Source of the DNA: Thermoflexales bacterium
GTDB taxonomy: Bacteria; Chloroflexota; Anaerolineae; B4-G1; SLSP01
Length of the DNA: 16,006 nucleotides
Reading direction: 5' to 3'
Assembly: GCA_015486785.1 (NCBI GenBank)
Contig: WFQZ01000293.1
Location: 1-16,006 of the forward strand
Shown: piece by piece, positions 6,986 to 14,501 of the stretch
How positions within the stretch are numbered: position 1 is the stretch's first letter
How the letters are laid out: the number at the start of each line of letters is the position of its first letter
Notes under the pieces: model-generated
Databases searched by the model: none
Told to the model about the DNA's origin: nothing
Seen by the model: only the letters and a program-made list of their open reading frames with translations
Program-made: the position numbers and the translations under genes

Positions 6986-7267
6986 ATGTCGCTGGCGTCC
7001 CTGGTTAAGAAACTGGCCCAAGCGACCGGACTCTCGGAAGCGATGGCCCAGGACGTGCTGCAAACCGCCGTGGACTACATCAAACTCAAGCGGCCCGACA
7101 AGGCCGCGCGGGTGGATCAACTCCTGCAGGATGAGGCGGTCGCGCAACGGGCCGGGCAGATGATCACCCGCTTGGCCGGGGCCAAGGGCCTAGCAACGTT
7201 ACGCCCAGGCCCAGACGGCCCACAGCGCGATTATCAACAAGCCGATTCCGAAACGGGCGACGAATGA
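6986..7267 (+). CDS. Paralogue of the preceding small helical protein, with extra C-terminal tail
   Basis: 93 residues; residues 1-66 follow the same pattern as the upstream protein (LVKKLAQATGLSEAMAQDVL versus LVVKRTGMPEAQAKQAVETI, then RVDQLL matching QVDAAL). The last 25 residues or so (from about ATLRPGPDG) are polar, have no counterpart in the paralogue, and are encoded antisense to the C-terminus of the DUF456 gene: a 69-base tail-to-tail overlap. This looks like an ancestral stop codon lost, with translation now running into the neighbour. The start at 6986 is close behind the upstream stop, so coupling is likely. Function unknown. Confidence 0.7.
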   Translation: MSLASLVKKLAQATGLSEAMAQDVLQTAVDYIKLKRPDKAARVDQLLQDEAVAQRAGQMITRLAGAKGLATLRPGPDGPQRDYQQADSETGDE

Positions 7268-7699
7268 CCAGCCCAACCCAATCGCCATCCCTTTGGTGAT
7301 GGCTAACGCGGCTGCGGCATCTTTTCGGGGGATGTATTCGGCCAGGTACAACGCGCCCAGCGCAACAACGATCCCGCCCAACGGCGTCACCACAAAGCTG
7401 GCCACGAAGCCCGCCACAAAGGCGATGATGAGGGAATACCAACTCGCGCCTTCCTGGCGGGCTTTGCCGTTCATCAAGATGTTATCGGAAACCCCGCCCA
7501 GCACCGCGAGCACCGAGATCACGCCGAATAACCACGCGCCCAACGTCCCGAACCCGTAGAGTATCCCGTAGATCAGCGTCAAGGCCCAAATCACGAGGAT
7601 GCCGGGGAATACCGGCACGATCAGCCCGAAAAGCCCGATCATCATCCCGCCCAACAACACGAGTTTGCCTCCCAGTTCCGCCCAGGCATGAAAATCCAT
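7199..7699 (-). CDS. DUF456 family membrane protein
   Basis: 166-residue integral membrane protein of unknown function. The start at 7699 is decided by a strong GGAGGTG just upstream on the minus strand; an extension to 7810 would run through the divergent gene. The N-terminal hydrophobic pair carries the family mark FPGILVIW, followed by further membrane segments and the loop GGVSDNI, then a Gly-rich segment TPLGGIVVALGALYLAEYI typical of DUF456. Roughly five membrane segments in all. Its 3' end overlaps the small paralogue gene on the other strand, and its start is only 28 bases from the divergent DUF2270 gene. Confidence 0.85.
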   Translation of the reverse strand: MDFHAWAELGGKLVLLGGMMIGLFGLIVPVFPGILVIWALTLIYGILYGFGTLGAWLFGVISVLAVLGGVSDNILMNGKARQEGASWYSLIIAFVAGFVASFVVTPLGGIVVALGALYLAEYIPRKDAAAALAITKGMAIGLGWSFVARFGIGLLIIALWAVWAWA

Positions 7700-7727
7700 A
7701 CTTTCACCTCCAGAGAGAGATTTGCTT

Positions 7728-8708
7728 ATGACACAATCACCCCATGATGACCAACCGTGGCAATACCGAGGGTACACCTTGGGAGATAGCAGCTTCGCCA
7801 CGGCGATCATTCACCTCTACCGTGCCGAAATCACGCGGGCCAACACCTGGCGCACGCGGCTGGATACGACTACCAATTGGGCCGTGGGCACTACCGGCGC
7901 GGCTTTGACGTTCGCCTTCAGCTCCCCGCAAAACCCGCACTTCGTGCTCCTGTTGACCTTCATCCTGATGCTGGTCTTCTTGAACATTGAGGCGCGGCGG
8001 TATCGGCATTATACTCTATGGCATCACCGGGTGCGGCTGATTGAAACCGGCTTCTTCGCGCGGACTGTCGCGCCGCCCTATCATCCGCCGGCGGATTGGG
8101 GCACGGCTTTACACGACACTTTGACCACGCCCGTTTTTCCCATCTCCCGCGCCGAGGCCATCGGACATCGCTACCGCCGCAATTACGTTTGGATGAGTAC
8201 CCTGCTGATCATCAGTTGGCTGCTCAAGCTGAGCTATCACCCTGTGCCGGCGCAGAGCTTCCGCGAACTGTGCTCCCGCGCGGCCATCGCGGACGTGATC
8301 CCGGCTTCCTGGGTCATCGCCGTCGTCGCTGCGATCTACGTAGGTCTGCTGGTCTTGGCGATTGTGACCGCCCGCTCCTATTACCGGAAAATGCCCTATC
8401 GCCGCAAGAGATTCTGGTGGCCGCAGGCCAATCCGCCGACTCAATATCTGGCCGCCATCATCACCGGCCAGGGGGAGGAAGTGGCCGACCTGTTGATGCG
8501 CGAGTTGGGGCGCGGCGTGACTGCGTTGGAAGGGACGGGCATGTACACCAAATCGGCGCGGATGGTTTTGCTGTGCGCCATCACCCAAGAGCAACGCCCG
8601 CTGTTGGAAAAACTGGTGCTCGCCGTCGACCCGCAAGCCTTCGTCATTATAGAGGAAGCGACCCAAGTTCACGGGCGCGGATTCACGCAGTTTGTCCCCC
8701 CGCCGTAA
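7728..8708 (+). CDS. DUF2270-DUF2179 fusion membrane protein
   Basis: 326 residues. The N-terminal part matches DUF2270: an IIHLYRAEITRANTWRTRLD segment (22-46), membrane segments near 50-66 and 70-87, then the signature LNIEARRYRHYTLWHHRVRLIE, and two more membrane segments near 153-170 and 190-214. A basic stretch (YYRKMPYRRKRFWW) follows, then residues about 240-320 match DUF2179 (LGRGVTALEGTGMYT, VDPQAFVIIEEATQVHGRGF), the small soluble domain usually found behind the YitT-type membrane domain. So a sensor-like cytosolic domain appears on a different membrane unit. ATG at 7728 is preferred; a TTG two codons earlier is possible. The Shine-Dalgarno sequence is weak (GAGAG). Function unknown; a ligand-gated membrane role is an inference. 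Confidence 0.8.
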   Translation: MTQSPHDDQPWQYRGYTLGDSSFATAIIHLYRAEITRANTWRTRLDTTTNWAVGTTGAALTFAFSSPQNPHFVLLLTFILMLVFLNIEARRYRHYTLWHHRVRLIETGFFARTVAPPYHPPADWGTALHDTLTTPVFPISRAEAIGHRYRRNYVWMSTLLIISWLLKLSYHPVPAQSFRELCSRAAIADVIPASWVIAVVAAIYVGLLVLAIVTARSYYRKMPYRRKRFWWPQANPPTQYLAAIITGQGEEVADLLMRELGRGVTALEGTGMYTKSARMVLLCAITQEQRPLLEKLVLAVDPQAFVIIEEATQVHGRGFTQFVPPP

Positions 8709-8735
8709 GTGCCCGCTGAGAAGTTACCTTTGGCT

Positions 8736-8764
8736 CTTTCTCCGCGCTCTTTGCGTCTCTTGCG
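8736..8764 (+). repeat. Dispersed CT-rich intergenic repeat, copy 1
   Basis: CTTTCTCCGCGCTCTTTGCG followed by TCTCTTGCG. A related copy lies at 14223-14249 (CTTTCTCTGCGCTCCGCGCC then TCTTGCG). Both are in gaps directly downstream of genes on the + strand. It sits in the 80-base gap between two convergent genes, where no other terminator is evident. Confidence 0.5.
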
Positions 8765-8788
8765 GTGAGCAGTTGCCCGCCGCCGTGA

Positions 8789-9661
8789 TTAAATATCCAC
8801 GCCCAGGAAGTGCTTGACCAGGAAGCCCACGCCGAAGGACAACGCCGTCACGCCCAAGCTGATGCCGGCCATCTCCAAGAACCGCTCGCGGAAGGAAAGG
8901 TCTTTCGCTACCGCGATGTAGAAATTGAATACTGCGATGATGGCGATGGCGTTGAACACCGTCGCTCCCAGGCTGACCATGTAATGCGTGAATAGGAAGT
9001 ACGGCAAGATCAGCATAATCACCGTGAAGACATACGCCCCGCCAGTGTAGAGCGCGGATTTGAGCGCGTCGCGGCCCTCGTCGTCGGACTTGGTGGAAAG
9101 ATACTCCGAGGCAGCCATCGAAAGCGAGGCCGAAATGCCGGTGATCAACCCCACCAAGGCGATCACTTGCGTGTTCTGCAACGCGAAGCTGAATCCCGCC
9201 AAGGCCCCGGTGAGTTCAACCAACGCATCATTCAGCCCCAGCACGATGGACCCGGCGTACTTCAACCCTTCCTCATCCAGCATGTTGAGCAACTGCGCTT
9301 CGTGCGCCTCCTCATCCGCCAAGACCTGCTGCACCTCCGGCACGACGGAGCTGATCGCCGCGTAGGCCACTTGGGCTGCGGCCTCGCCGCGCTCCATCAA
9401 CTTCAGGCCGAACGTCAGCCCGAAAATCCGCGCTATCCAGGTGTAAAACCACACCTTCAATTTGTCCGCGCCGACATCCTCCCCGGTGCGGGATTTCCAA
9501 AAGAGATAATGCCCCATCTCCTCTTGAGCGATGTGCTCCAGCACCTCGCGGTTGTGCGCGTCCTGATTCACCTGCGCCAGCTTGAGATACGTCTCGTATC
9601 CGGTGATCTCATCTCGCTGCAAAGTAAGCATATGGCGTAAAATTGTTTCATCGTAAGCCAT
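8789..9661 (-). CDS. Ferritin-like domain plus VIT1/CCC1 transporter (Er-VIT1, MbfA-like)
   Basis: 290 residues. N-terminal rubrerythrin/ferritin-like domain (about 1-130) with putative di-iron ligands E18, E48-M-G-H51, E92 and E117-E-A-H120. The C-terminal part is a VIT1/CCC1 membrane domain beginning GSIVLGLNDALVELTGALAG (about 137-156, with D145 and E149), followed by MAASEYLS and three further membrane segments. Family knowledge: MbfA-type proteins export iron or protect against iron and peroxide stress in the cytoplasmic membrane. The start at 9661 is set by AAGGAGAG on the minus strand; the longer reading frame to 9838 crosses the promoter region. Regulation is likely from the shared divergent region; I see no obvious Fur or Irr box. 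Confidence 0.9.
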   Translation of the reverse strand: MAYDETILRHMLTLQRDEITGYETYLKLAQVNQDAHNREVLEHIAQEEMGHYLFWKSRTGEDVGADKLKVWFYTWIARIFGLTFGLKLMERGEAAAQVAYAAISSVVPEVQQVLADEEAHEAQLLNMLDEEGLKYAGSIVLGLNDALVELTGALAGFSFALQNTQVIALVGLITGISASLSMAASEYLSTKSDDEGRDALKSALYTGGAYVFTVIMLILPYFLFTHYMVSLGATVFNAIAIIAVFNFYIAVAKDLSFRERFLEMAGISLGVTALSFGVGFLVKHFLGVDI

Positions 9662-9691
9662 TTCGTCTCTCCTTTTGCCGTATTTGCCTCT

Positions 9692-9700
9692 ATCATACCA
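9692..9700 (-). promoter_or_regulatory. Extended -10 promoter of the Er-VIT1 gene
   Basis: Minus-strand TGGTATGAT gives an extended -10 (TGnTATGAT), placing a start about 25 bases before the translation start. No good -35 is present, which extended -10 promoters can tolerate. Confidence 0.45.
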
Positions 9701-9745
9701 GATTTTGCCTTTCCGCTCGCGTGTGCGGCGGGCGATTTGGGGAAA

Positions 9746-9772
9746 TTGGCAGTTACAAATATGGAGTATACT
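9746..9772 (+). promoter_or_regulatory. Possible promoter of the glycosyltransferase gene
   Basis: TTGGCA at 9746-9751 and TATACT at 9767-9772, both close to consensus but with a short 15-base spacer. It lies 26 bases before the ATG at 9799, which has GAGGGGTG as Shine-Dalgarno sequence. Tentative because of the spacing. Confidence 0.35.
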
Positions 9773-9798
9773 TGACCCAAATTGAGGGGTGAACCGGA

Positions 9799-11640
9799 AT
9801 GAAGGATCGCAAGTGGACATTATGGATCGGGGTGGCAATGGTGCTCTTTGCCACCGCGCTTCGTTTTTATCGGCTGGATGCGCAATCGTTTTGGAACGAT
9901 GAGGGGAACTCCGCGCGGCTGGTCGAGCGGCCCGTCGCGCTGATTTTGCGCGGCACGGCGGCGGACATTCATCCGCCGGGGTATTACCTGCTGCTGCACG
10001 GCTGGCGGGCCTTGGCCGGTGATTCGGAGTTCGCGTTGCGCGGGTTTTCCGCGCTCTGCGGGGTGTTGACGGTGGCTGTGGCGGCGTCGCTGGGGCGGCG
10101 TGCCGGAGGGTGGCGGGTCGCCGGAGCGGCGGCGGGACTTACGGCGGCGCATCCGTTGTTGGTCTACTACAGCCAGGAGGCGCGGATGTACGCGCTGCTG
10201 GCGTTGCTCGCCGCGCTGACGTGGGGGGCGATGGTGTGGCTGATGCGGTCGCCTTCCCGCCGGGCGGTGGCCGTGCTGACCGGCAGCATCGCGCTGGGGC
10301 TGTACACGCAGTACACGTATCTGTTCGCGCTACTGGCGTTGGACCTCGCTTTTGGCGGATGGTGGCTGGTGCGCAGACGCGGCGATTGGGCCTTGGCCGG
10401 ATGGTGGCTTGCCGCGCACGGGATCGCCGGGGCGTTGTTTTTGCCGTGGCTGCCGGTGGCGATGCACGCTTTGGGCTGGCGTCCGCCGGACTTGACGGAG
10501 GCGCACGCGCTGCGCGATATGTCCGCGGCCTTGATCGCCGGAATCACGCTGCCGGCGGAGCAGTTGCGCTATGGCCGGTGGTTGCTGGGGACGGGCATCG
10601 TGCTGGGCGGGATCAGCCGCCCGCGCTCGTTTGTCGCCTGGAGCGCGTTGAGTATGGCTGTGATCCCCGCGCTGTTGATCGCGGCCCTGGACGTGTACCG
10701 CCCGGCGTATCTCAAGTTCCTGGTGGTGTCGGTGGTGCCGCTGAGCGTGTGGCTGGCGCTCCCCTGGCGGGAGGTGGCCGGTCGCCGGCGCGTACTCGCG
10801 GGGCTGGTCGGGCTGACGCTGGCCGGATTGCTGGTGTTGCAGGGTCGCTCGCTGCGCCACTTGTACGACGATCCGGCGTATGCCCGTGACGATTATCGCG
10901 GCATTGCGGCTCGCCTGCACGCGATCACCCATCCCGATGATGCGGTGTTGCTGAGTGCGCCCAATCAATGGGAAGTGTTTACCTACTACTATCACGGCCC
11001 CGCGCCGGTCTTGCCCGCGCCCTACCGTCCCACCGAGGCACAAGCGCGGCAGTGGGTCACGGACGCGCTGCGCGGCCATCGGCGGCTGTTTGTGCTCTTC
11101 TGGGGGGATGGGGAATCGGACCCGCAGCGGTTGGTGGAGCCGTTGTTGGCTCAGATGGCGTATCCGGCGCAGCAAAGTTGGATCGGAGATGTGCGGTTGG
11201 CGGTTTACGGCGTCGGCCCGCGCCCGCTGACTCCGACCGTGCCCTTGAGCGTCACGCTGGGGGAGGCGATCACATTGCGGGGCGTCGCCCTGCCGGCGGA
11301 GACTTACCACGGCGGGGAGATCATCCCGCTGACGTTGTTCTGGGCGGCGCGGGCGGCTCCGGCGCAGCGTTACAAGGTGTTCGTGCATCTGCTGGATGCT
11401 CAAGGGGCGTTGGCGGCGCAGTACGACGCGGAGCCGCAGGGCGGATTTGCGCTCACGAACCGGTGGGCCGCCGGGGAGCAGGTGTTAGATCGCTGCGGGG
11501 TGTGGTTGCCGGCAGACATTCCGGCGGGGCGTTACACGCTGCGCGTGGGGATGTACGATCTGAACGGGCAGCGGCTTCCGTGCCGTGGGCCGGGCGTCGC
11601 CGGGGACGGGCTGACCGTGGCGGAACTCTTGGTCAAATGA
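9799..11640 (+). CDS. GT39/ArnT-like membrane glycosyltransferase with C-terminal beta domain
   Basis: 613 residues. A GT-C-fold transferase that moves a sugar from a lipid-linked donor at the outer face of the membrane; acceptor unknown. The first loop carries the catalytic acidic pair in FWNDEG (D34, E35) after TM1, and the family motifs HPPGYY (58-63) and YYSQEARMYAL (123-133) follow. About ten hydrophobic segments run to residue 360 or so. The last 240 residues are soluble, and from about PLSVTLGEAI they read as a beta-sandwich (VALPAETYHGG, PLTLFWAA, YKVFVHLLDAQG, RYTLRVGMYD), an arrangement I associate with Chloroflexota members of this family. The start is supported by its Shine-Dalgarno sequence and the charged-then-hydrophobic N-terminus. 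Stands alone between two promoter regions. Confidence 0.85.
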   Translation: MKDRKWTLWIGVAMVLFATALRFYRLDAQSFWNDEGNSARLVERPVALILRGTAADIHPPGYYLLLHGWRALAGDSEFALRGFSALCGVLTVAVAASLGRRAGGWRVAGAAAGLTAAHPLLVYYSQEARMYALLALLAALTWGAMVWLMRSPSRRAVAVLTGSIALGLYTQYTYLFALLALDLAFGGWWLVRRRGDWALAGWWLAAHGIAGALFLPWLPVAMHALGWRPPDLTEAHALRDMSAALIAGITLPAEQLRYGRWLLGTGIVLGGISRPRSFVAWSALSMAVIPALLIAALDVYRPAYLKFLVVSVVPLSVWLALPWREVAGRRRVLAGLVGLTLAGLLVLQGRSLRHLYDDPAYARDDYRGIAARLHAITHPDDAVLLSAPNQWEVFTYYYHGPAPVLPAPYRPTEAQARQWVTDALRGHRRLFVLFWGDGESDPQRLVEPLLAQMAYPAQQSWIGDVRLAVYGVGPRPLTPTVPLSVTLGEAITLRGVALPAETYHGGEIIPLTLFWAARAAPAQRYKVFVHLLDAQGALAAQYDAEPQGGFALTNRWAAGEQVLDRCGVWLPADIPAGRYTLRVGMYDLNGQRLPCRGPGVAGDGLTVAELLVK

Positions 11641-11688
11641 CCCTGGCGACTTCGGAACTCGCGGGTGGCGCGGAAGGGCGTAACAGAG

Positions 11689-11694
11689 TAAAAT
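11689..11694 (+). promoter_or_regulatory. Possible -10 (TAAAAT) upstream of the patatin gene
   Basis: TAAAAT in the 109-base gap between the glycosyltransferase and the patatin gene, 56 bases before the ATG. The hexamer 17 bases upstream (TGGCGC) is a poor -35. Weak, but the gap suggests a separate promoter for the patatin-kinase pair. Confidence 0.25.
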
Positions 11695-11749
11695 AGCGTC
11701 TGTGGCCGGTGCGGCATAGACCGCAGTCTTTTCGTGTGAGGAGGTTGAT

Positions 11750-12916
11750 ATGGGAGGAGAAGAAATCAAGCGGGTGTTGGTGCTCTCCGGCGGCGGCGGA
11801 CGCGGCGCGTATCAAGTGGGCGTCTGTCAGGCCTTGGAACAGCTCCATTGGCAGCCGGATATGGTGTTGGGAAACTCCATCGGGGCGACGAACGGAGCTT
11901 TGCTGCTCGCCCCGCGAGGGGAGGAATCAGGCGCGGCGTTGTTGGCTCGCCTGTGGCAGGATGAGATGCTCAACGATACATTGCAGCACGTTGCGCCCCA
12001 ATGGCCTTTGCTGCTGCAAGAGGCTCTGGGCATCGTGCTCAAGATGTTGCAAGAGATACAGACGCCGCCGATCTTGAGCCGTCCGGCGGATTCGGAGACC
12101 AGTTTCGGGCTGGGCAGCACGCTGGCCGAGATGCGGCAGAAGTTATCGCGGCGGCACTTGTTTGAGCGATGGCTGCCTCAAGAGATGCGCGAGCAGCAGG
12201 GCGAATTACCCTGGTACGATTATTTCATCAAGCTGGCCGCCCGCCTCCACAAAATGAAGTCCCCGCTTACGGAAGAGCTGCTCAAACCGGCGGTGATGGA
12301 GCGCAAGAATTGGCAGCAGTTGCTCGCGCAGTACGTGGATTTTGAGCAGCTTAACGATCCCGCCGCGCCGTACTTCGGCATCGCCGCCACGGACGTTGCA
12401 ACCGGAGCTTTGCGCATGTTTTGGAATCACGTGCCGCCGGGGGTTGCGGGGCAGGCGTCCCGTATGACGCCGGAGCACATTATGGCCAGCTCCAGCATCC
12501 CCGGCTTCTACGAGGCGACCCCTGTGGAAGGGCGGACTTGGTGGGATGGGGCGTTGCTCGCCAACACGCCCGTCGCGCCGGCCCTGGCGGTGGCGGCGGA
12601 GGAGATCGTGGTGGTGCTGATGACGCCGTGGCACGAATCGCCCGACGGTGAGGGCGTGCCGCTGCGCGGCGCGTCGCCCACGATACTGGACGCCTTGGAT
12701 CGGGCCTTGGATTGGTTGATGCTCAGCTCATTCCGCAGCGAATTGCAACGGCTCACGCCGGAGCAGCGGAAGAAGGTGCGTATCATCGCCCCCACGGCTC
12801 TGTTAGGACTCACCTCAATCATTGATTATCACCCTTACGATAACGCGGTACTGGCCCGGTACGGCTATCAAGATGCACTCGCGGTTTTGCAGCCGCGCTC
12901 ACAGGAGGAAGGATGA
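11750..12916 (+). CDS. Patatin-like phospholipase (RssA-type)
   Basis: Serine acyl hydrolase with a Ser-Asp dyad, 388 residues, probably cytosolic and acting on membrane lipids. All hallmarks are intact: oxyanion loop SGGGGRGAYQVG (13-24), nucleophile elbow GNSIG with S43, ASSSIPGFYEA near 247-256, and the catalytic Asp in WWDGALLANTP (D266-G-A). A roughly 100-residue helical insertion lies between elbow and second half, longer than in minimal RssA proteins. The start at 11750 follows GAGGAGGTTGAT. Its stop overlaps the start of the next gene as ATGA, so it is coupled to a cyclic-nucleotide-domain kinase. Patatins serve in lipid turnover or as effectors in anti-phage signalling; nothing here fixes which. 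Confidence 0.9.
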   Translation: MGGEEIKRVLVLSGGGGRGAYQVGVCQALEQLHWQPDMVLGNSIGATNGALLLAPRGEESGAALLARLWQDEMLNDTLQHVAPQWPLLLQEALGIVLKMLQEIQTPPILSRPADSETSFGLGSTLAEMRQKLSRRHLFERWLPQEMREQQGELPWYDYFIKLAARLHKMKSPLTEELLKPAVMERKNWQQLLAQYVDFEQLNDPAAPYFGIAATDVATGALRMFWNHVPPGVAGQASRMTPEHIMASSSIPGFYEATPVEGRTWWDGALLANTPVAPALAVAAEEIVVVLMTPWHESPDGEGVPLRGASPTILDALDRALDWLMLSSFRSELQRLTPEQRKKVRIIAPTALLGLTSIIDYHPYDNAVLARYGYQDALAVLQPRSQEEG

Positions 12917-14160
12917 CACACCGTAAATTGACCCCGCAGGAATTAAGGCGTTTGGAAGAGATTATTATGGAAGAGGATATTCCCTATGTGGGCGCGGAAT
13001 CGTATGATCAGGCCGCGTGGGGCACACCCGCCGAACAAGAGTTGCTCAACCTGTTCACCACGGAACATTCGTATGATACGGGCGAGGTCTTTGTGGAAGA
13101 AAGCGAGCCGGGCGATGTGATGTATTTGATCCGCTCCGGGCGGGTGGTGGTCTTCAAGGGCGACGTGCAATCGCCTACCGTGTTGGGCGTGCGCGGCCCC
13201 GGCGAGTTGATCGGCGAGATGACGTTGGTTGACGACTATCCGCGCTCCGCCTCGCTGGTCGCTCTGGAGCCGATTGAAGTGCTGCGGCTTTCCAACGAGG
13301 ATTTCCACAAGCTCATGCGGCGTGCTCCTGCGCTCAGCACCAAGCTCATTGAGACCTTGAGCAAGCGGCTGCGGGAAAACAGCCTCATCAGCCACCACAG
13401 CGAGCAAGCGCGGCGGCAATTCGCGCAGCGGATGAGCCAACTGGAGACGGAGAACCAGTATTTGCTGGAGTTACAGCGGGTGCGGCAGGAAACCAGCGAT
13501 TTGATCGTCCATGACCTGCGCAACCCCTTGGGGCTGATCAAATTCGCGCTGGAGTCGCTGGAAATGACGCTGCCCCAGGACGTTTTGCAGGAGAATCGCC
13601 GCACGTTGGATATCGCGCACACGGCCTGCGATAAGATGCAGTACCTAGTGGATACGCTGTTGGATGTGTCGCGGCTGGAAGCCGGCGTGGTGCAGCTCAA
13701 CTTGAGCCGCTTTGCTCTGGCGGACCTGATGGCGGATATCGCGCAGCGGTTCGGCTCGCTGGTGGAGCGGCGCGGCATCACGCTGCACACCCAGGTGCCT
13801 GAGTCGCTGGTGGTGGAAGGGGATCGCGTGCGGCTGGATCGGGTGCTCACCAATCTGCTGGATAACGCGATCAAGTTCACCCCGGAAGGCGGCACCATCG
13901 CCATTGAGGCGCACGTGCAGGCCGGCTACGTCTACGTCAGCGTGACCGATTCCGGGCCGGGCATCCCGCCGCAGGAACGCCCCCGGATTTTCGAACGATT
14001 CGCGCAAGTCAAAAGCGACGATCCGAATGTGCGTTCGCGCGGCTTTGGGCTGGGGCTGGTCTTCTGCCGCATGGCAGTGGAGGCTCACGGCGGGCACATC
14101 TGGGTGGAATCCGGTCCGGGCGGCAAAGGCAGTCGTTTTACCTTCACCCTGCCGGCGTGA
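12913..14160 (+). CDS. Cytosolic histidine kinase with N-terminal cyclic nucleotide-binding domain
   Basis: 415 residues, no membrane segment. Order: 40-residue leader; cNMP-binding/CRP-like domain (about 45-160) with phosphate-binding cassette GELIGEMTLVDDYPRSASL, keeping E102 and R111, the residues that bind ribose and phosphate in true cyclic-nucleotide receptors; a coiled-coil (about 162-195); HisKA with H-box LIVHDLRNPL (phospho-acceptor H200); HATPase with N-box LTNLLDNAIKF (N318), G1 TDSGPGIP (D346), F-box RIFERFAQV and G2 GFGLGL. All kinase motifs are intact. ATG overlaps the patatin stop by 4 bases, with AGGAGGAAGG inside the patatin end. No response regulator is adjacent, so the partner is unknown. 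The pairing suggests that ligand sensing here is tied to the lipase. Confidence 0.92.
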   Translation: MTHRKLTPQELRRLEEIIMEEDIPYVGAESYDQAAWGTPAEQELLNLFTTEHSYDTGEVFVEESEPGDVMYLIRSGRVVVFKGDVQSPTVLGVRGPGELIGEMTLVDDYPRSASLVALEPIEVLRLSNEDFHKLMRRAPALSTKLIETLSKRLRENSLISHHSEQARRQFAQRMSQLETENQYLLELQRVRQETSDLIVHDLRNPLGLIKFALESLEMTLPQDVLQENRRTLDIAHTACDKMQYLVDTLLDVSRLEAGVVQLNLSRFALADLMADIAQRFGSLVERRGITLHTQVPESLVVEGDRVRLDRVLTNLLDNAIKFTPEGGTIAIEAHVQAGYVYVSVTDSGPGIPPQERPRIFERFAQVKSDDPNVRSRGFGLGLVFCRMAVEAHGGHIWVESGPGGKGSRFTFTLPA

Positions 14161-14198
14161 CCGGAGTAAGCATATGTGGGAACTGTCCCCCACCGAGG

Positions 14199-14240
14199 CG
14201 CGGGGAGCAGAGATTTCACTTTCTTTCTCTGCGCTCCGCG
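14199..14240 (+). terminator. Strong hairpin 38 bases downstream of the kinase gene
   Basis: Arms 14199-14213 and 14226-14240 pair over 15 positions with one G-U pair and one A-G mismatch, around a 12-base T/C-rich loop. It probably ends or stabilises the patatin-kinase transcript. No T-run follows, so it is not a classical intrinsic terminator. Its right arm is part of the dispersed repeat. Confidence 0.45.
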
Positions 14241-14249
14241 CCTCTTGCG
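14223..14249 (+). repeat. Dispersed CT-rich intergenic repeat, copy 2
   Basis: CTTTCTCTGCGCTCCGCGCC then TCTTGCG; matches the copy at 8736-8764 at most positions with a 2-base length difference. Here it also forms the right arm of the hairpin at 14199-14240. Confidence 0.5.
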
Positions 14250-14476
14250 TATGTCCTTCCCCACCGCCGAGCGGCTATGCGGGATTGCGCCGCTGTCCCG
14301 CGCATGCCGCTCCGTCAGCGTGGTGCTACGGTGCGGACATCCCCTCCGCTGCGTGACGCTTGCGGCAATTCTGTGGAACGGTTACGCTTCACTTGCGCGA
14401 CATGCCAGGCGAAGCGCTTCCGCCCAGAGACCTCTCCGCAGGCCCAATCCGCCCTCGTTCTCCCTCTTGATAGCTG

Positions 14477-14501
14477 TGTCGGGTAGAAGTTGATGTTAGG
14501 C
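14477..14501 (-). other. attC-like half site after the CHAT gene
   Basis: On the minus strand, 31 bases after the CHAT stop: GCCTAAC (matches the R'' consensus RYYYAAC), five bases, then CTTCTACCCGAC, similar in position and content to an attC L'' box. No GTTRRRY partner occurs in the next 330 bases; the best is a degenerate GTCGCGCAAGTGAAG-CGTAACC at 14380-14401. So it is at most a broken site. Confidence 0.25.

Noticed and set aside
14027..14493. Overlapping + strand ORFs after the histidine kinase
   Set aside because: They start inside or just after the kinase gene, have low-complexity Ser/Pro/Cys/Arg content and cover the hairpin and dispersed repeat.
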